Shown here: in pieces, positions 14,001 to 29,000 of the stretch
Layout of the letters: the number at the start of each line of letters is the position of its first letter
How positions within the stretch are numbered: the stretch's first letter is position 1
Source of the DNA: Brachionus plicatilis
Taxonomy: Eukaryota > Rotifera > Eurotatoria > Ploima > Brachionidae
Reading direction: 5' to 3'
Assembly: GCA_010279815.1 (NCBI GenBank)
Contig: QEOQ01000192.1
Location: 433,082 to 497,081 of the forward strand
Length of the DNA: 64,000 nt
Made by a program: the position numbers and the translations under genes
Notes under the pieces: generated by a model
Seen by the model: only the letters and a program-made list of their open reading frames with translations
The model's database searches: none
Told to the model about the DNA's origin: nothing

Positions 14001-17000
14001 TAATTTTTTATAACTAAATTTGATTTTTAACTTGCTACTTAATTTCATTTTCCTGGATTGTTTTAAAAAAAAATTAATGAACATTTTGTTCACGCGTTTA
14101 CATTTTTTCATTTTATTGAGGACACTCAAAATTACTTAATAATTTAAAAATAAAAAAAAAATATTTTCATTTATAGTATTTATGGACATTTAATTAAATT
14201 TTTTGTATTTTTACTAAATCTTTTTAACAGGATAAAATTTGGATTGATAAATATTTTTAAAATTTTTCGAAGAATTTTAATAAATTTTTATCGAGTCTTT
14301 TTTTTTAATTTTACTCAGAAATTACATTAAAAAATAAATGCCTTCATCACTTTTAATTATTCAAACCTGCTCATTATATTTCGGTCTTTAAAACGAACTC
14401 TTCGGTTCTTTAGGCGTTTTAGGGTTTAGGGTAAGCCGAGCATTTGATTCAATTTCAGACATGCTCAGTTTGACAAAAAAAAATTAAATAAGATTGAACA
14501 CTTATTCAAGGGATAGAATAAAAAAGTAAAAAATAAAATTATTTTTTTGACTTTACATTTAAATTTTCCTTATGTTGTAAAGCGAATATTTGATCGCAAT
14601 AATTAATTAACTACATAAATAGTTTATTATTTTTAATTTTATAAAAAAATACTTTTTTTATTCAAAAAAAAATTTACTTTATTTTCCATGTCCTCTCTTA
14701 CTGTTTGTAAATTATTAATATTTGCCAAATGGGTCCTATTTTGTTCCTCAAGACGAATAATGTCGTCGTTTAGATTCGTAATTTTTGTCTTCAAGTCATC
14801 AATTTCCTTCTCAAACTGAATTATCTGATCCTCTTTGGACTTCAATGTGTACTGATTGGTAATGTTTTGTTGCTTTAAATTGGTCATCAAAATTTCGTAC
14901 TCATTTATTTTGATTTCTAATTTGGACATCTGATCCTTCAAGTTTTCCTTGTCTATTCTAAGTTTGTAAATCAATTCCTCTTTTTTTTGAACTTCGCACT
15001 TGAGCATTTCATTTTCATTTCGAAAGTCATAGTTATGTGTTTGTAGCTTGGATTCTAAGCGTCCAATTTCCTGAATTGATGACTCATACCTGTGATTTAG
15101 CTCCCGTAAATCGCCTTGTAAATTTTCAATTATTTTCAGTCGATGGCAATTGTCGGCCTGGAGTTGATTGACATGCTCTTCTTTTGTGTACAATTGGGCA
15201 GTTATTGAATTCAGTTGGGACGAATTTAGCTCATTTCTGTTCAGCTCAGTCCTGAATTTCTGCAATTCCATTTCCTGTTCTTCGCACTTGGATTTAATGT
15301 TTAATAATTCTATTGTGTTCTGGTCAATTATTTCAAGCTGATGAGATATCTTTGAGTTTTTGTCCTTAATTTGAGTGTTCAATTGATCTATTAAATAATT
15401 TTTTTCCTTCATCTCTGATTGATGTATAAACTCGACTGACTGAATCTCTTCCCTTAGCTTCAAAATTTCTTCTTGACGCTTTATTAACTTGAAAAAAAAT
15501 GGAAATTAGATAAAAAATTTATAAATTTAACTATTTTTTGAACATGATAATTATTTAAAGATTCCTAAAAATTTAAATTTTTTTTTGATTTCATTTAATG
15601 CCAAATCTATAATTCTTGCTAAGACTATAGAAAAAAATTAAATAAATCAATATTTTTACCCACTAAATTAACTGTAAAACATGAAAGGTTTTGACCCGCT
15701 GGTTTTAAAGGTGAATTTTTTGATAAAAAAACAAAATTAATAAAATAACAGAATTTTTTATTTTTAGAACTTTTTTTATAATCGCTCTTGTTGTGTTTAT
15801 TTAAAAAAAAATAATTATTAAAATCTCGATCTTCATTTTTTTTTAAATAAAATTTTCTTTAAAAAATGGATTTGTTAGAAGCTTTTATTTGGTAATTTTT
15901 TGATCAAAAATAATCAACAATTGCTCTCACAAAATAATACCACTCAGAAAACATTATATATTATAAATTGAGGGTTAAACTTGAAATTAATAAAATTGAT
16001 TAGTCAGATTAATAAAAACTTAATTTTATTAAATAAATTAACTCGAGACTGATTTAATTTTTCTATTTTTCCCAAATTGTTTTTGACTAAAAATTGGATA
16101 AAAATTTTAACTTTAATTTGACCAAAAAATTTAATTTTTTTGAAAGAAGATTATTAATTCGAGTCATATTTTTTTTTGTTCAAAAAAATAACTAATAGAT
16201 TTATTAGAATTAAAAAAATATTATACTTTGTTCAAAATATCATAAAAAAATTTACCCTCAAAATATTTTCAAGTAGCTTCTTTAAAAATAAAAGAACTTA
16301 TAAATACGAAAAATTAGCTGTAAAATATCAAAGAAATTTTAGCTAAGCAAAAAATTCATGTTTTTTGTGAATAACTTTATTTTTAATTTCTAAAAATCTC
16401 AGTATTTATGTAAGTTTTTGATAATACAATTGGTATCTGATAAATAAAGGATTAAAAAAAAAATTTTTGTTAATTGATTCTAAAAAAATGTTAACTCTCA
16501 ATTCAACAAATTTAATGAATTTTTTGATTTTGGTGATCACAAATGCACTCGGCTGGTTATTTTTACTATTTTAAAAATAAAGTTCACATGATTTATGTTA
16601 CTATTACACAACAGATCCTTATTTTATTAATTAAAACAAAAACACAATTTTATAAAGTCGAAATAGATAAAATAATTAAAATTAATTCCAATTTAAATAT
16701 CTTCTTGGTTTAGTGAAATTTAGTCCAAAAAAATTAAATGAATAATCAAAAATAATTTCATTTTCAGGTCTGATTACTCCACAAAAAAATGTTTGTTTGT
16801 CAAAATAACAAATTTCTGAAAATTTAAAAGAAATCGATTCTTTTTATTTTGTTCTGTTCTTTTGTACTGAATTTCACAGAACAAAAAAATATTTAATTAA
16901 AATTAATTTCGACTTTTTGGAAATTAATTGACTTAAAATCTAATTTAATTATCTTAAATTTTTTTGTAGATTAAAAATTTTTGTTGAAAAAAAATTCTTT

Positions 17001-20000
17001 TGATCTTAACCAGAAGGTTTTTTATTTGTGTGCTGGGTTAAAATACCGAAAAATGTGCTACATTGGCTAAGGCTCTTATTTTAATAATCAGAATAGTGAA
17101 GAAATTATTGAATTGAAATGGGCAAGATTTTATTTAAATAAAAAATATCATTTAAGCCATTTAAAAAGAATAATTACTTCATCAGACAATTTGTCGCGTG
17201 TATCTTTTGAAGAACCCTGTAATCCCTGAAGACTTAAAGTAAGTCTTTGATTCTAGTAAAAAAGTCTTTTAAAAAAATTAACAAAAATTAATTTAAATTT
17301 TTATTCACTTGATCCTGCGATTCATTGAATTGTTCTTTCAAATTGCGCAAAGTCTCATCGTACATTGTAAATTTAGCCAAATTAGATTCATTCTAAAAAA
17401 ATAAAATATTTTAATTTTGAATTCGATAATAAAAAAAAAATTATCACTTTGCTATATTCATCTTCGTATGACTTTTTCCAATCACTTATCTCTTTTTGAC
17501 TTTGCTTCAATCTCGAATTCAAATGAGTGTTCTTAAAAGAAAAATAAGTTTGTTAAAAATACAAATTAAAAACATGCATTTTTATTTATTTATTTTTTAG
17601 TGAAAATTCAATGTTTTATCTGTCAATTTAAAAAAAGAAAATTTTGCTACCTCTTCCTCAAGGAAAAAATATTTGTATTCAATTTGGGATAATTTATTTG
17701 ATGTTTTTTCAAGCTTTTAAAAATAAAATAATGAAAAAATTTTATTTAATTTTTTCAAATTATACTTCAGCAATTGCCTGATCCCGTTTGTCTTGAATGT
17801 CCAAAATTTCAGCCCTTAATTTCTGTATGAGTTGATCTCTGGCTCGCATTTCTTTCAATAGCGATTCCATGCCTGAGCCCGATTGACTGCTGTTGGTCTT
17901 TAGCTTTATTTGCAATTGACTTATTTCTTCCGATAACTTTAACTTATCATTTTGTAGTTCTTCTACATTACACTTCATTTCTTCTAGTCGGCTTTCGTAT
18001 TGATAATTTATCTCTTCATTTAATTGCACTTTATTCGAACCTAATTCATCTTTTAATTTTTTAAGCGACGAAACTTCCAAATTTTGCTCATGTATCTTGT
18101 CTTTTAAAAAATTTATTTGTTGGTCACGGCGCACCAGCTCACTGCGTATATTCTTCAGCTCAGAGCTTAGATCACACAATTCAAGTTTGGAATCGGACAG
18201 TTCTTTCTTTTTACTCACGATTTCTTCATTCAAATAACTAGTTTTGCTTTTTTCTTCGCATAGCTCACTTTTCAATTTCCTTATCTCCATATCTTTGTCA
18301 TAAATTTGCCCACTAGCCAGCAATTCTTTGTTTTGGGCCGAGGATAAATCAGACTTTATTGTATTGATCACTGTTTCTTTCTGTGATAACTAAAATCGAT
18401 AATAATAATAAATAATTTTTATTTAATTTAATTTTTTTAATAATTTTAGTAAAATAAAACGTTTAATTCATAGTTTTTTTTTGTAGAATAATTATTTCAT
18501 TGAGTTATTTTTTTTATAGAATTTTTTTAAGGGATTAAATATAGAAAAAATAGTTCAAAAAAATTTATCATTTTTTTCAGAATAATTATTTTTCTTTATT
18601 TTTCATTGACAACAAAGTGAAAAAATATTTAAAATTTTCCTTTAATCTACAAAAAACGAAAATTTTAACCGAATAATTTATTTTCAAGAGTTATCAAAAC
18701 GTAAACACATTTTAAATTTGTTCGTAAAAAAAATTTTTAATTAATTTAATCTTTAAATTTTTCTATTAAAGTTTTTAACATAATTTCTATGTTAAAAAGT
18801 TTTGTTTTGTTTAATTTTATTTATTTTTGATGAATTAATACATCATCAAAAAGACAATTTAAATGTAAATTTTCTCAGATTGTATTAACCCAATTTTAAA
18901 TTTATTTATTTTTTTGCATATCAAAAGAATATACAGATATGTATTCAAAATTTTTAAATTACCTTGTTCTATCTTAAGAAGCCTGAAAGTGAACAAAATT
19001 ACAAACCAAAAAAAATTGCAAGTTTTTTTTTTTAATTAATTTTTTTTTAGTTTTTTTTTTATTTAAAGTTTTTTTTAAAAATTTTGAAATGACCATGTCA
19101 TTTCAAAATTTTTATTTCGAGCAAAAAAAAAATAAAATATAAAAAAAAGAATTAAAAATATTTAAATGATATATAAAATGATATTTTGGTAATTCTTCTT
19201 TAAACTATTTTTTTTTTGTTTAAATTCGTCGGGTAACTGAAACACTGTTTTTTCATCTTCTAATCCCTGGATAAAAATAAATAACAGTTTTCGACTAAAT
19301 ATTAAATTAAGTCCAATGCTTATCTTAAATTATTATAAAAGTTAATTTTTTGATGATTAAAGATTTGGCATATTTAAAAAATATTTTAAGTTTCTCATTA
19401 ATTTTTTAAATATGATTTACCTTAAAGCTCAATGATTCTAATTTTGGACTGGAAAAAAATAATAAGCTTTCACAACAGGATTTGACCAGTAGATCAAGGC
19501 TCGAAGGTTTCACTATGGTAGCTAAAAAAAGATAATAATAAATTGTTTAATTAGTAATGTGCCATCAAAAATCGTCTAGCTTCTGAACAGATGGCTGAAC
19601 TACGAAATGGAAAAAAAAAAGAAAATTTCTTTCTAAGCCTTGATAAAATCGTTAATTAAAGTCTTTGAAATAAAGGTAAAAAAATTTCATGTGAAAATTT
19701 TTATTTTTCGTTAAATATGAATTTTGAAACTTCATTGAAGATATTTGATGTATCTAATATTTTATAACTCTTAAACAAAAATCTTATTTATTCTAATAAA
19801 AAATGATAAATCAAGTAAAAATCTTTAACACAAATAATGATTTTTCGTCTACAAAAAATATCTGTCCATCTCAAATCTTTTCATATTTTTAACTAAATTA
19901 AAATTTTTCTAATAAATTTTCATTGTATTATGTTTTTTTTTGTTTCAGAGGAATGATAAATAATTAATGATGTAAATTTTAAAAGAAACCTTTTTCTTTT

Positions 20001-23000
20001 TATCTTATCTCATCTTTTCTTCTAATAAAAATTCTAAAAAAATTTTTTAAGAAATTTTGACTTCTTAAAAAATTAATTATTTTTGAAATTCTTTTAAGAA
20101 AAATAAAAAATTTCACGAAAATAAATATAATATTGAAAAATAGGGAAAATTAAAAATTCGTTTAAAAAAATTTAAAATTTCAGATTCATTTCAGATGATT
20201 TTATCGATAAAAGATTTTCTTTTTTTTTAAATAAATTTTGACCCGAGTCGCTCAAATAATTCAAAAGAGTTTTGTTTTTTTTTTAATAGTCAAGCTAAAA
20301 AATCGTGTAAAAATACAAAAAAAATTTTGAGTGTCAGTCAATAGTCTAGTCGTAATTTACTAAAAATAAACAAAATCTTTCAACGATTAATTCATCTAGA
20401 TGAATAATTTACAGTTTCAAAAATCTTTTTTTTAAAGCTTTGAAATAAAGAAAATAGAAGTTTTAATTGCTAAATTACACCTAAAGGAAACTTTAAAAAC
20501 AATATAAAAAATTTTCTTATTGTGACCGATGCAATTTATTTTTTTATTTATTTATTTCCATTGAACGCTTTGAAGGCGATGTAAAGTTATGATTAATAAA
20601 AAGAAAAAATAAGACAAAAAATTAGATAGTTTCTAAATAAATATATAAGAGAAATTTTTTTTTTTTTTAATTTAATAATATTTCAATTTAATTTTTTAGC
20701 TAAAAAACAAAGACAAATAATTTTCTTTATTTTTTGAATAAATTTTCAATCAGGAAATTAATCATCGGTCAATAATAAAGAAATTGTAACTAGCTTTGTT
20801 GCTAATAAAAACAATACTCAATAATTATTATTTACGGTAATAAAAAATATAATAGAAAATAAAAGAAAAGAAATATATTTTACCTATATTTTATTAGATA
20901 ATAATCATATTTAAAATTCAAATGATTTTTCACGAAAACTAACCTTAAATTAAATTTGAGACGAAAAAATAAACTTTTTTTTCAAATCAAAAGCCAGCAA
21001 TTTTTTTTTCTCATTTTCCTTTTTTTTCATTTTAAGCCAAATGGTTAATTGAAATTCTCTTTTAATTTTTATTCTAAATTAAAAATTTGTTTAATTTTTT
21101 TTCCTTATATTGCTACCTTTTCATTAGTTAAATGTTTGTTGATTTCAGTTCGCGGACCAAATCGTATTTTAGTATCTAAAATTTACTAAAAGTGCTAAAC
21201 ATTTAATTAATTTTAGGCTTTTTTGAAATTTTTAATAAAAATTTAATCCAAAATTTCTTAATAAAAATGATTAATTTTAGAAAAAAATACAAAATTGCAT
21301 GAGATGAATCATAGTCCTTTCTTGAGTAAAAATATAAATTTACTGTTTATTTAAAAAAATAGATCATTAAAATTATTTGATCTGAAAAATTTTTTTTTTT
21401 TACCATTCAATTAATAAAAAATAATTGAACAATTAATTATTAATTGAATAAATTTTGATATTGCTGGACCGTCAATTTTATTCAGTGTCATGACACTCTA
21501 GTACTCTAAGTACTCAAATGCCTATTCAAAAACTATCTCTTTTTTATTTGTTTTTAAATTAAGATATCCAAATTGAAGCTTATCAACTAATATAAAAAGC
21601 ACTTTTTTCAATTCAATTTTTTGAAACTTTTAATAATTCAAACAAATTCTAAAAAAATTAATTTTAAAAATCATAAATTTTAAGAAGATTTTTTAAATAA
21701 TGTCTGATTTAAAAAAATTTTTAATAGAAAAATTAATTTAAAAGTTAACTCACTCCATTAATCAAGCCTTCGTACTGATTTTTCAAATTTTTAAGCTCTT
21801 GCTGCAATGAATCGATCAGATCTTCTTTGTGTCTCAATTCGGCCTTAAAATATTCGGTCGAATTGGCTCCAGTATCGGCAAAATGAACCCGCTTTGGTTC
21901 ATCTTCGAAAATTTTCTCCACCGATATTTCCTTGAGATTCAAATTTTTAAGATCAAAATTTCCTGTCTTTTTGGCTTGATGGAAAGCCGATAATAAGCAC
22001 AATATATCATGGTTTAGATTTGCCAACTTTACATTCATATCCCCTTTTTCCAATTCGTTTTTCTAAAATAAAAAATTTTAAACAGAAAATAACTAATTTA
22101 AATTTTAATTACTAAATATTCTTTGTGAAGCTTGAATTCATTTTTACCAACGGGCTGAAAAAAAATTAGAATTTTTTTCTTTATGCAGATTTTTTTATTT
22201 TACTTTTTTTTTAGAGTTTAGTCTTTCCTCCAGTTCGCGGCAGTGGTAGTCCTTTTCGGTGAGGTCGTGGTTCAATTTGTTCAAATCGTGTTGCAGCTCA
22301 ATAATTCTCTGATCTTTCTCTTGGATCTGTGAAAATTAAAATGTGGAATATCTCGCTATTTGACAATCTTACCTCGAAAATCAGCTCGTTCTTTGTTTTT
22401 ATGGCTGATGAAAGACTGTCCTCCAAATTTTTTAAATGAACCTCGTTCTGAAAAGTCATGTTCAAAAATATCGTTTCATCTGGCTGGTATCTACATGAAA
22501 GCTTTAATGAAAAAAAAAATTATAAGCCCACTGGTCCGTAAATAGGCCTTGGAATGTGAATTCAAAAACTCTAGAATAGAATTTCAATTAACCTAAATTT
22601 TAAACAAAAGAATTTTTAAGTTTTTAACAAAAGATTTTATTTCCGAAATTTTAGCTTTTAACAAATTTGAATTTAGAAAAGTCGGCCTTTAAATACCTAA
22701 CCCACTGATGCCTTTTGAAAATCAAAATTTCAAGCTAACTTGTATTTACTGAGACCTCGAGGCTTGTTGCCTTGATACAATTATTAGCGACTGGATATAA
22801 ATTAAGATGATTTTAGCTTATTAAAAAAATGTTTTATATTTTCGGTAGAAAATTTTAGAAATAAACACTTTTGTTGTGTAACTGGGTCCCCTCGAGCTGC
22901 AGCAATCATCAATGATCATTTTGCTAAATTTCTATGCGCTATAATTAAGGTTAATAATAGTTAAATTTTTAGACCAAAGGCATGTTTAATACCGGTTAAG

Positions 23001-26000
23001 AAATATATATTCTGATGGCATAAACATATATTTTTTAATGGAAATTTTTTTAATAATAGCTTTTTAGCAAAAATATTAAATTAAATAAAAGTGGGTGATT
23101 CTTAGTTTAGAATTAAATGAATATGTTGATTGTTTGAAAAAAAGATAGTATATTTTTTTAAATTCAAAAAAAAATTTAAAATTTAGCTATACTTAATGAT
23201 TTTAAAATTCAGACATATTATCAAAAAAAAAATTTTAATGGATAACCTAAGAAAAAATAAAATTTTTTTTAAGAAAAAAGTTTATTTAGTGATAAAGAAT
23301 AAAACATAATTTTTTTTTTAAATAATTAAGAATTAATTCCTGGCAACCACTTAAGAATAAGATGTTTTAAAAGAGAATGATTAAAAATTAAAGATAAGAA
23401 GTATGATACAAAATCTATTGCTTAAAAAGTTTGGTAAAAATTATTTTTTTTTAAATGGTTAATTTAGAAATATTTTTTGTAACAGAGAAGAATTAGATTT
23501 AAATTAAGATTTGTATTCAATCGATTGCTTTGGATTAGCAATAAGAATGTCTCCAAATTAAAGTAAATAATTTTTTTAAGTCATTTCGTTAAATGTTTTT
23601 TGATTCTTTTAACTAAAAAGATTTTTAATAAATTCAAAGAAATTGATTTTTTTTTTCTCATCGATATTTTCGAAATTTATTACAGAATTTAATTTATATG
23701 TATTTAACTAAAATTTCAATACGCAACAAAAAAATTGAAAAAATATTAAAAAAATTTTCATTTAAATTATCTAATTTTTTTCTATTTTTTCCGACTCATT
23801 TTTTTACATTTTATATAAAAATGTAAAAGTTTTAAGACATCTAAGTTTCACAACTAATTAATTTGAAATTTATTTTTATTTGTAAATTTTACTTAAACCG
23901 TCTGTATCTTTCGATTAGACTTTGTTCAATTAATTTAAATTAAATGAAAGATTGTTATGAAAGCAGAGACTAAAGATATTTATGCATTTATTTATTTGAA
24001 AATTAACCTCTAAGAAGGTGAAATATTATATAAAAAATTTTACAGTTACACAGATGATTAAAAAAAAATTATATTCAAAGATACAAGTAAAAATTCGATA
24101 AGCTAAAAAAGAAAAAATCCATTATATCATTCTGCTTCGAATGATATAGTTGGCTCCAAAAGCAGATAATAATATCTTTTATCACCTATGTTAGAAAGAC
24201 ATAAGTTAAGTGAATCTGTTAGTCATTTTTAATATAAAATTGTGAATTTAAAGAATATTAGACAGTAAATATGGATGACCAAGAAAAGATTTATAATCAA
24301 ATGAAAAATAAGTGTCTAATTTCTTATTTTAAATATCTTAATTATTATTTTGAAATTTTGGAAAAAAATTTTTTTAAATTTTTGTCCTTTTTTACTCTAG
24401 AATACACAAAGCCCGAATTTATGTTTTTCGTAAAATTTAATATAATTTAAAACCAATAATTTCTTTTTGCGTAAATAGGAAAAGTAAAAAAATATAATTC
24501 AATAAGGAAATTAAAAATATTAGAAAATAATTCTTTAAAACTAAAAATTTATGGACGATAATTAGTACACTCTAAAAAATAATTAGTTGCATGTATAAAA
24601 TAATAACTTTATTGTAAAAAAATAAATTGCATTAATTAAGAACAAATTGTTTATTTTTAGAATAATTAATTTCTTGCTAAAAAAATAACAAATGCAAAAA
24701 TACTAAGTTTATTGAAAAAAAATAATTAGTTGCATGTATAAAATACTAACTTTATTGTAAAAAAAAAGAAATCTTGATCATTATGTCTAAAAAATATGAT
24801 AAATCTTGAAAGTCACTCAACTTGATTGCTGAGTTTGAAGGTAAAGCCTTAAATTGTCCATCGACTAATATTACTCTGGAAAGTATTAATGGCAAACTAA
24901 AACTGAATACGTTTAGAAAAAGAATGGCTTTTAGTGTATTTTTAACCAATGCTTATTCTACTGTCAGTAACTGGTCAATGGACACAGTAAAAGAAAAAAT
25001 ATTTTGCGATGAGTACGATATTAGTGGTGAAGGTTGGTCATTAGCGTATAGTTTCTTAACAGTTAATGATCGAGTAATTAAAAAAGTACCAAATTCTACC
25101 TTTCTTTTAACAAAAAAAGAATTTAAAGATGAGCTAAATATGGATTATGCAAAAGGGTTATATAGTAAGCTTAATAACGATTTTGACCAGCTGGTTGCTT
25201 TATTTAAAAATGTGAGGATTATAAAATTTAATAAAGACTCCTGGGTATGTTCAAGTTGTACCTGCAGCTATTATCTAAGAAACTATTTTTGTTATCATTT
25301 AATAGTAGTAGCCGTAGTGGAAAAGTTAGTTGAAATTCCAAATAAATACAGAAAATGTTCAATCGAACCGAAGGCTAAACGTGGTCGAAAAGCCAATGCT
25401 GCTTAAGCATTAGTAAGGCAATAAAAATTGTTAATGTAAATATTTAAAATTAATAAATTTTATAATTTTTTATCGATTTTTTTTTTACAATTAAGTAATT
25501 ATTTTTTACAATAAAGTTATTATTTTTTAGATAAAGTTAGTATTTTTTTACAATAAATTAGCAATTTATACATAATTATTTATTAGTTAGCATTTTTAGC
25601 AATAAACTAATTATTTTTTACAGGTAAATAATTTTTTTTAGGTTTTTTGTTACAGGTAAATAATTATTTATTAGGGTCAACTAATTTTTCCCGAAAATTT
25701 ATTACTCTAAATCAGATAAATTTTACTCTACGTGCATAGATTTTTTATATATTTTTTTTAATTTCACAAACTCAGGTTTATTTTAAAGCAATATTTATTT
25801 ACTTGTTAAAACAACAAATTTGAGTAAAACCAACAAAAATTGGAACCACTTTAAAGCACTATATTATTGCCAAAACTAAATCATTCACAAGTAGCCACAA
25901 AGAGCAAATTTAGAAACTAATTTATATTTTTTAAAATTTTCTACTATTTTTTTATAAGTTAAAAAAATAAATAGAATGATCAGTTTTTTAATTTTTAGAA

Positions 26001-29000
26001 AAAAAAATTCTAACAACTTATTTATTTTTTAAAAAAAAGTTATTTTTCGATTTTTTCGATCGAGAATTGGACTAGAAAAAGTAAAAAAATAAAAGAAGGG
26101 AAAGTAAAGGAAAAAAATGATTCAATTTTGAAAATATAAGATTGACTAATCAAGTAAATGCGTGATTTGGACTGGATTAAATTCAAATTAATTTCCTGAA
26201 AAAATTATTAAAGTGATTTGGAATTTTAAAGTTATTTTGAAATCTGGCACTTAAAAATCCTGAACAGAATCTAACGCTAAAAAAGCTTTAAAATTTTTCC
26301 GAAGGTTTTAACTAGTGCTGCATATGAAGTACAATATACATGGTGGCGTCAAAAGTTAAATTCTGCTAATGATGTGCAAAATTTTTGCAAAATTTAAAAT
26401 TTAAATTATGCTTAATTTGAAGAGTTTTCCCAGAATTTTGTTTATAATGCAACTGTGAAAATTGCACCACGTTACATTTACAGAATTTTTTTTGAACTTA
26501 AGAAAAAAATTTGTAAGATTTTTTAATATTTTTTTCTGCTCAAATGTACCAAATTTCACAAAAACATTTAAAAATTTTAAATAATTTTAAATTTAATAGA
26601 TCTTTTACTAAAAATATTTTTTTTCGGGGATCAATTCTTATTTGCACTAGTTTGAACCATTTAGTTTAGTCCCTATTTAGTTAAGTCTTTTTTGAAATAA
26701 TAAAATTTTTACTTTATGTTTCAGTTTACTTATTTAAAGATCAAAAATTTTAGTTTATTTGTTGTTGTTTTTTATATTCACATTTTAATTTTAAATTTAT
26801 TTTTAGTAATAATAAATATTTGAAATAACAAAAAAAATCAATAGAGTAAAAAAGTTAGTTCTAAAATTAATTTTTTTCAAAAATTTTCATTTTCAGTGGA
26901 TTTTTGGAAAATTTTAAAATTTTTTGTTAATACGGTAAAAAAATAAAATAATAAAGGTTAAAAAATTTAAATTAAAAAAATTAGATTAAAAACGACATAT
27001 TGAAACATCTAGAAAAATAAGTAATAAATAGTCTAAATATTGGAATACCCCCCAAAAAACGCGACATAAATTTGTGTCTTAATATTTTTTTATTTTACAT
27101 TTAGCTTGAAATTTAAGTACATTTTTATTGATTTTTAAATATCTCCTTTTATGAAAAAAAGAAAATGTAACAAATTCGAATTTTTAAAGATTAAAAACAT
27201 TGTTCTACTTATGTACAATTGAATACTATAAATAATTTCAAAAAAATAGACCTATTTATTTTATTTATTAAATGGTAAAAATTTACAAATATTTTTTATT
27301 AAGAATTTAAATATAACATATATTTAAATAAAATAATGAGTATTTTGGTATGACTTTAAATTTTTCATTTGTCTCATCATAAAGAAGGTCAATCCAAAAT
27401 AAATCACTACGACAGTTTTAAAATGTTTAATAATGATAAATAAAAAAATTTCTTTCAATAAAATAATCAATTTTATTTTAGAAAATGTCGACGTTTGGCC
27501 TCTTTTTTTAACAAATATGTCACTTACTTTATACCGTAATTTTTTTTTTAATTTTTGAATATTTTCAAATATAGAAATTAGATAGAAATTATTCTCTTTT
27601 TTATTTTCATTGAATTTATTTTCGATTAGAAAAAGAATGCATCATAAAAGTTTTACATTTAAGTGTTCTTTAAAATTATTGTACATTTATGTCGTTAAAA
27701 AAAACACATTTTAGCAGAGTTGTTCATCAAGTCTCAAGTCTCAAGTCAAGTCCAAGTCTTAACTTGACTTGAATTTCTTTTTTAGGAAAAAGTTAAAAAG
27801 TAACTTGAGTTGATGTTTTGTCTGCTTTTATTTTTACTAAATTATAGTTTATGTAAAAATTGAATTTAGATTTTTTTTCTCTAAAATTTTTTTAACGTTT
27901 ACATTTTTTTATTGAATCATTTTGTTAACCAAAAAATTACAAATTTATAAAATAACCTTTTGAAAAATCTAAAATAAGTCAAGTCAAGTTTAGACTTGAC
28001 TTTTGAAAAATAGCGACTTGAGGAACAACTCTGCATTTTAGTTAAAAACTAAAATGTTTTTTTCTATAATTATACGACGTACATTTTGTTTTACTAAGCA
28101 TATAAATAATTTTCAACATATAAATAAAAGTTTTAAAAAATACCTTTCCTCATTAAAATTTAAATATTCAAAAAAGGTTATCAAAATAGAAATTGAAAAA
28201 TATGCAGATTGGTCTAATCAAAAAAAAAATAAAACGAAACATAAAAAAAAATAAATTTCATAAATTAACATTTTCTTACGTTTTTTTACTTTTTTTTTAC
28301 AATATTTTACGAAAATTTACTCATTGAAATTTTATGTTTTACATAAATTTACGAAAAATTACGTTTTTTTATTTTTTGAAATAAAAAGCTAAAAGAATTT
28401 CAAAAAAAAGCTTATTTTTTAAAAAATTGCAAGAAAAATAAGAAAATCAGCAGCTTTTTTGGCCCTTTTAGAATTTAAAGTAAACTGGGTAAATTTACGT
28501 AAAATTACGGAAATTATCGTAAAATTGCGTCAATAAACATTAATTTACAAAACTATCTTTACGTAAAAATGCATATTATTACTTTTTTTTACGTAAATAT
28601 ACGTCAATTATCGTTAATTTAAGTAAACTCATGTAAAACCATCATGACGTAGCAGTACTATATGTAAATTTTTTTTCATGCGTTTTTGCTTTAAAATAAC
28701 AACTTAATATAAAGAAACACTTAATTTTCTATCTAATCAACAAATATTTTTTATGACTTAATTAAATACTGATTGACTTAAATTAGATGGATAAATAAAA
28801 TTTAACTTAAACTAAAACCTGGCCATTAATTTCTAAACAATTTTGTTAAAAAGTCAAAATTGGCCATAGATTGTGACAAAAATAAAATAGTTATAAAAAA
28901 AAATCATTGCCACTTTTATCATTTAGTTCAGTACTTTTGTACTGAATTTCACAAAGTTGAAAAATTTATAAAAAGAATCTGCAAAAATAAAGCTATTGTG

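Noticed and set aside
13941..14129. 62-codon minus-strand ORF
   Set aside because: Lys/Phe/Ser-rich reading of AT-rich intron DNA; no splice borders that fit the gene.
14400..14440. Telomere-like TTTAGGGTTTAGGG
   Set aside because: Only two adjacent units; not an array.
28054..28254. 66-codon plus-strand ORF, and 28860-29060
   Set aside because: Low-complexity reading; the second lies in a foldback arm.
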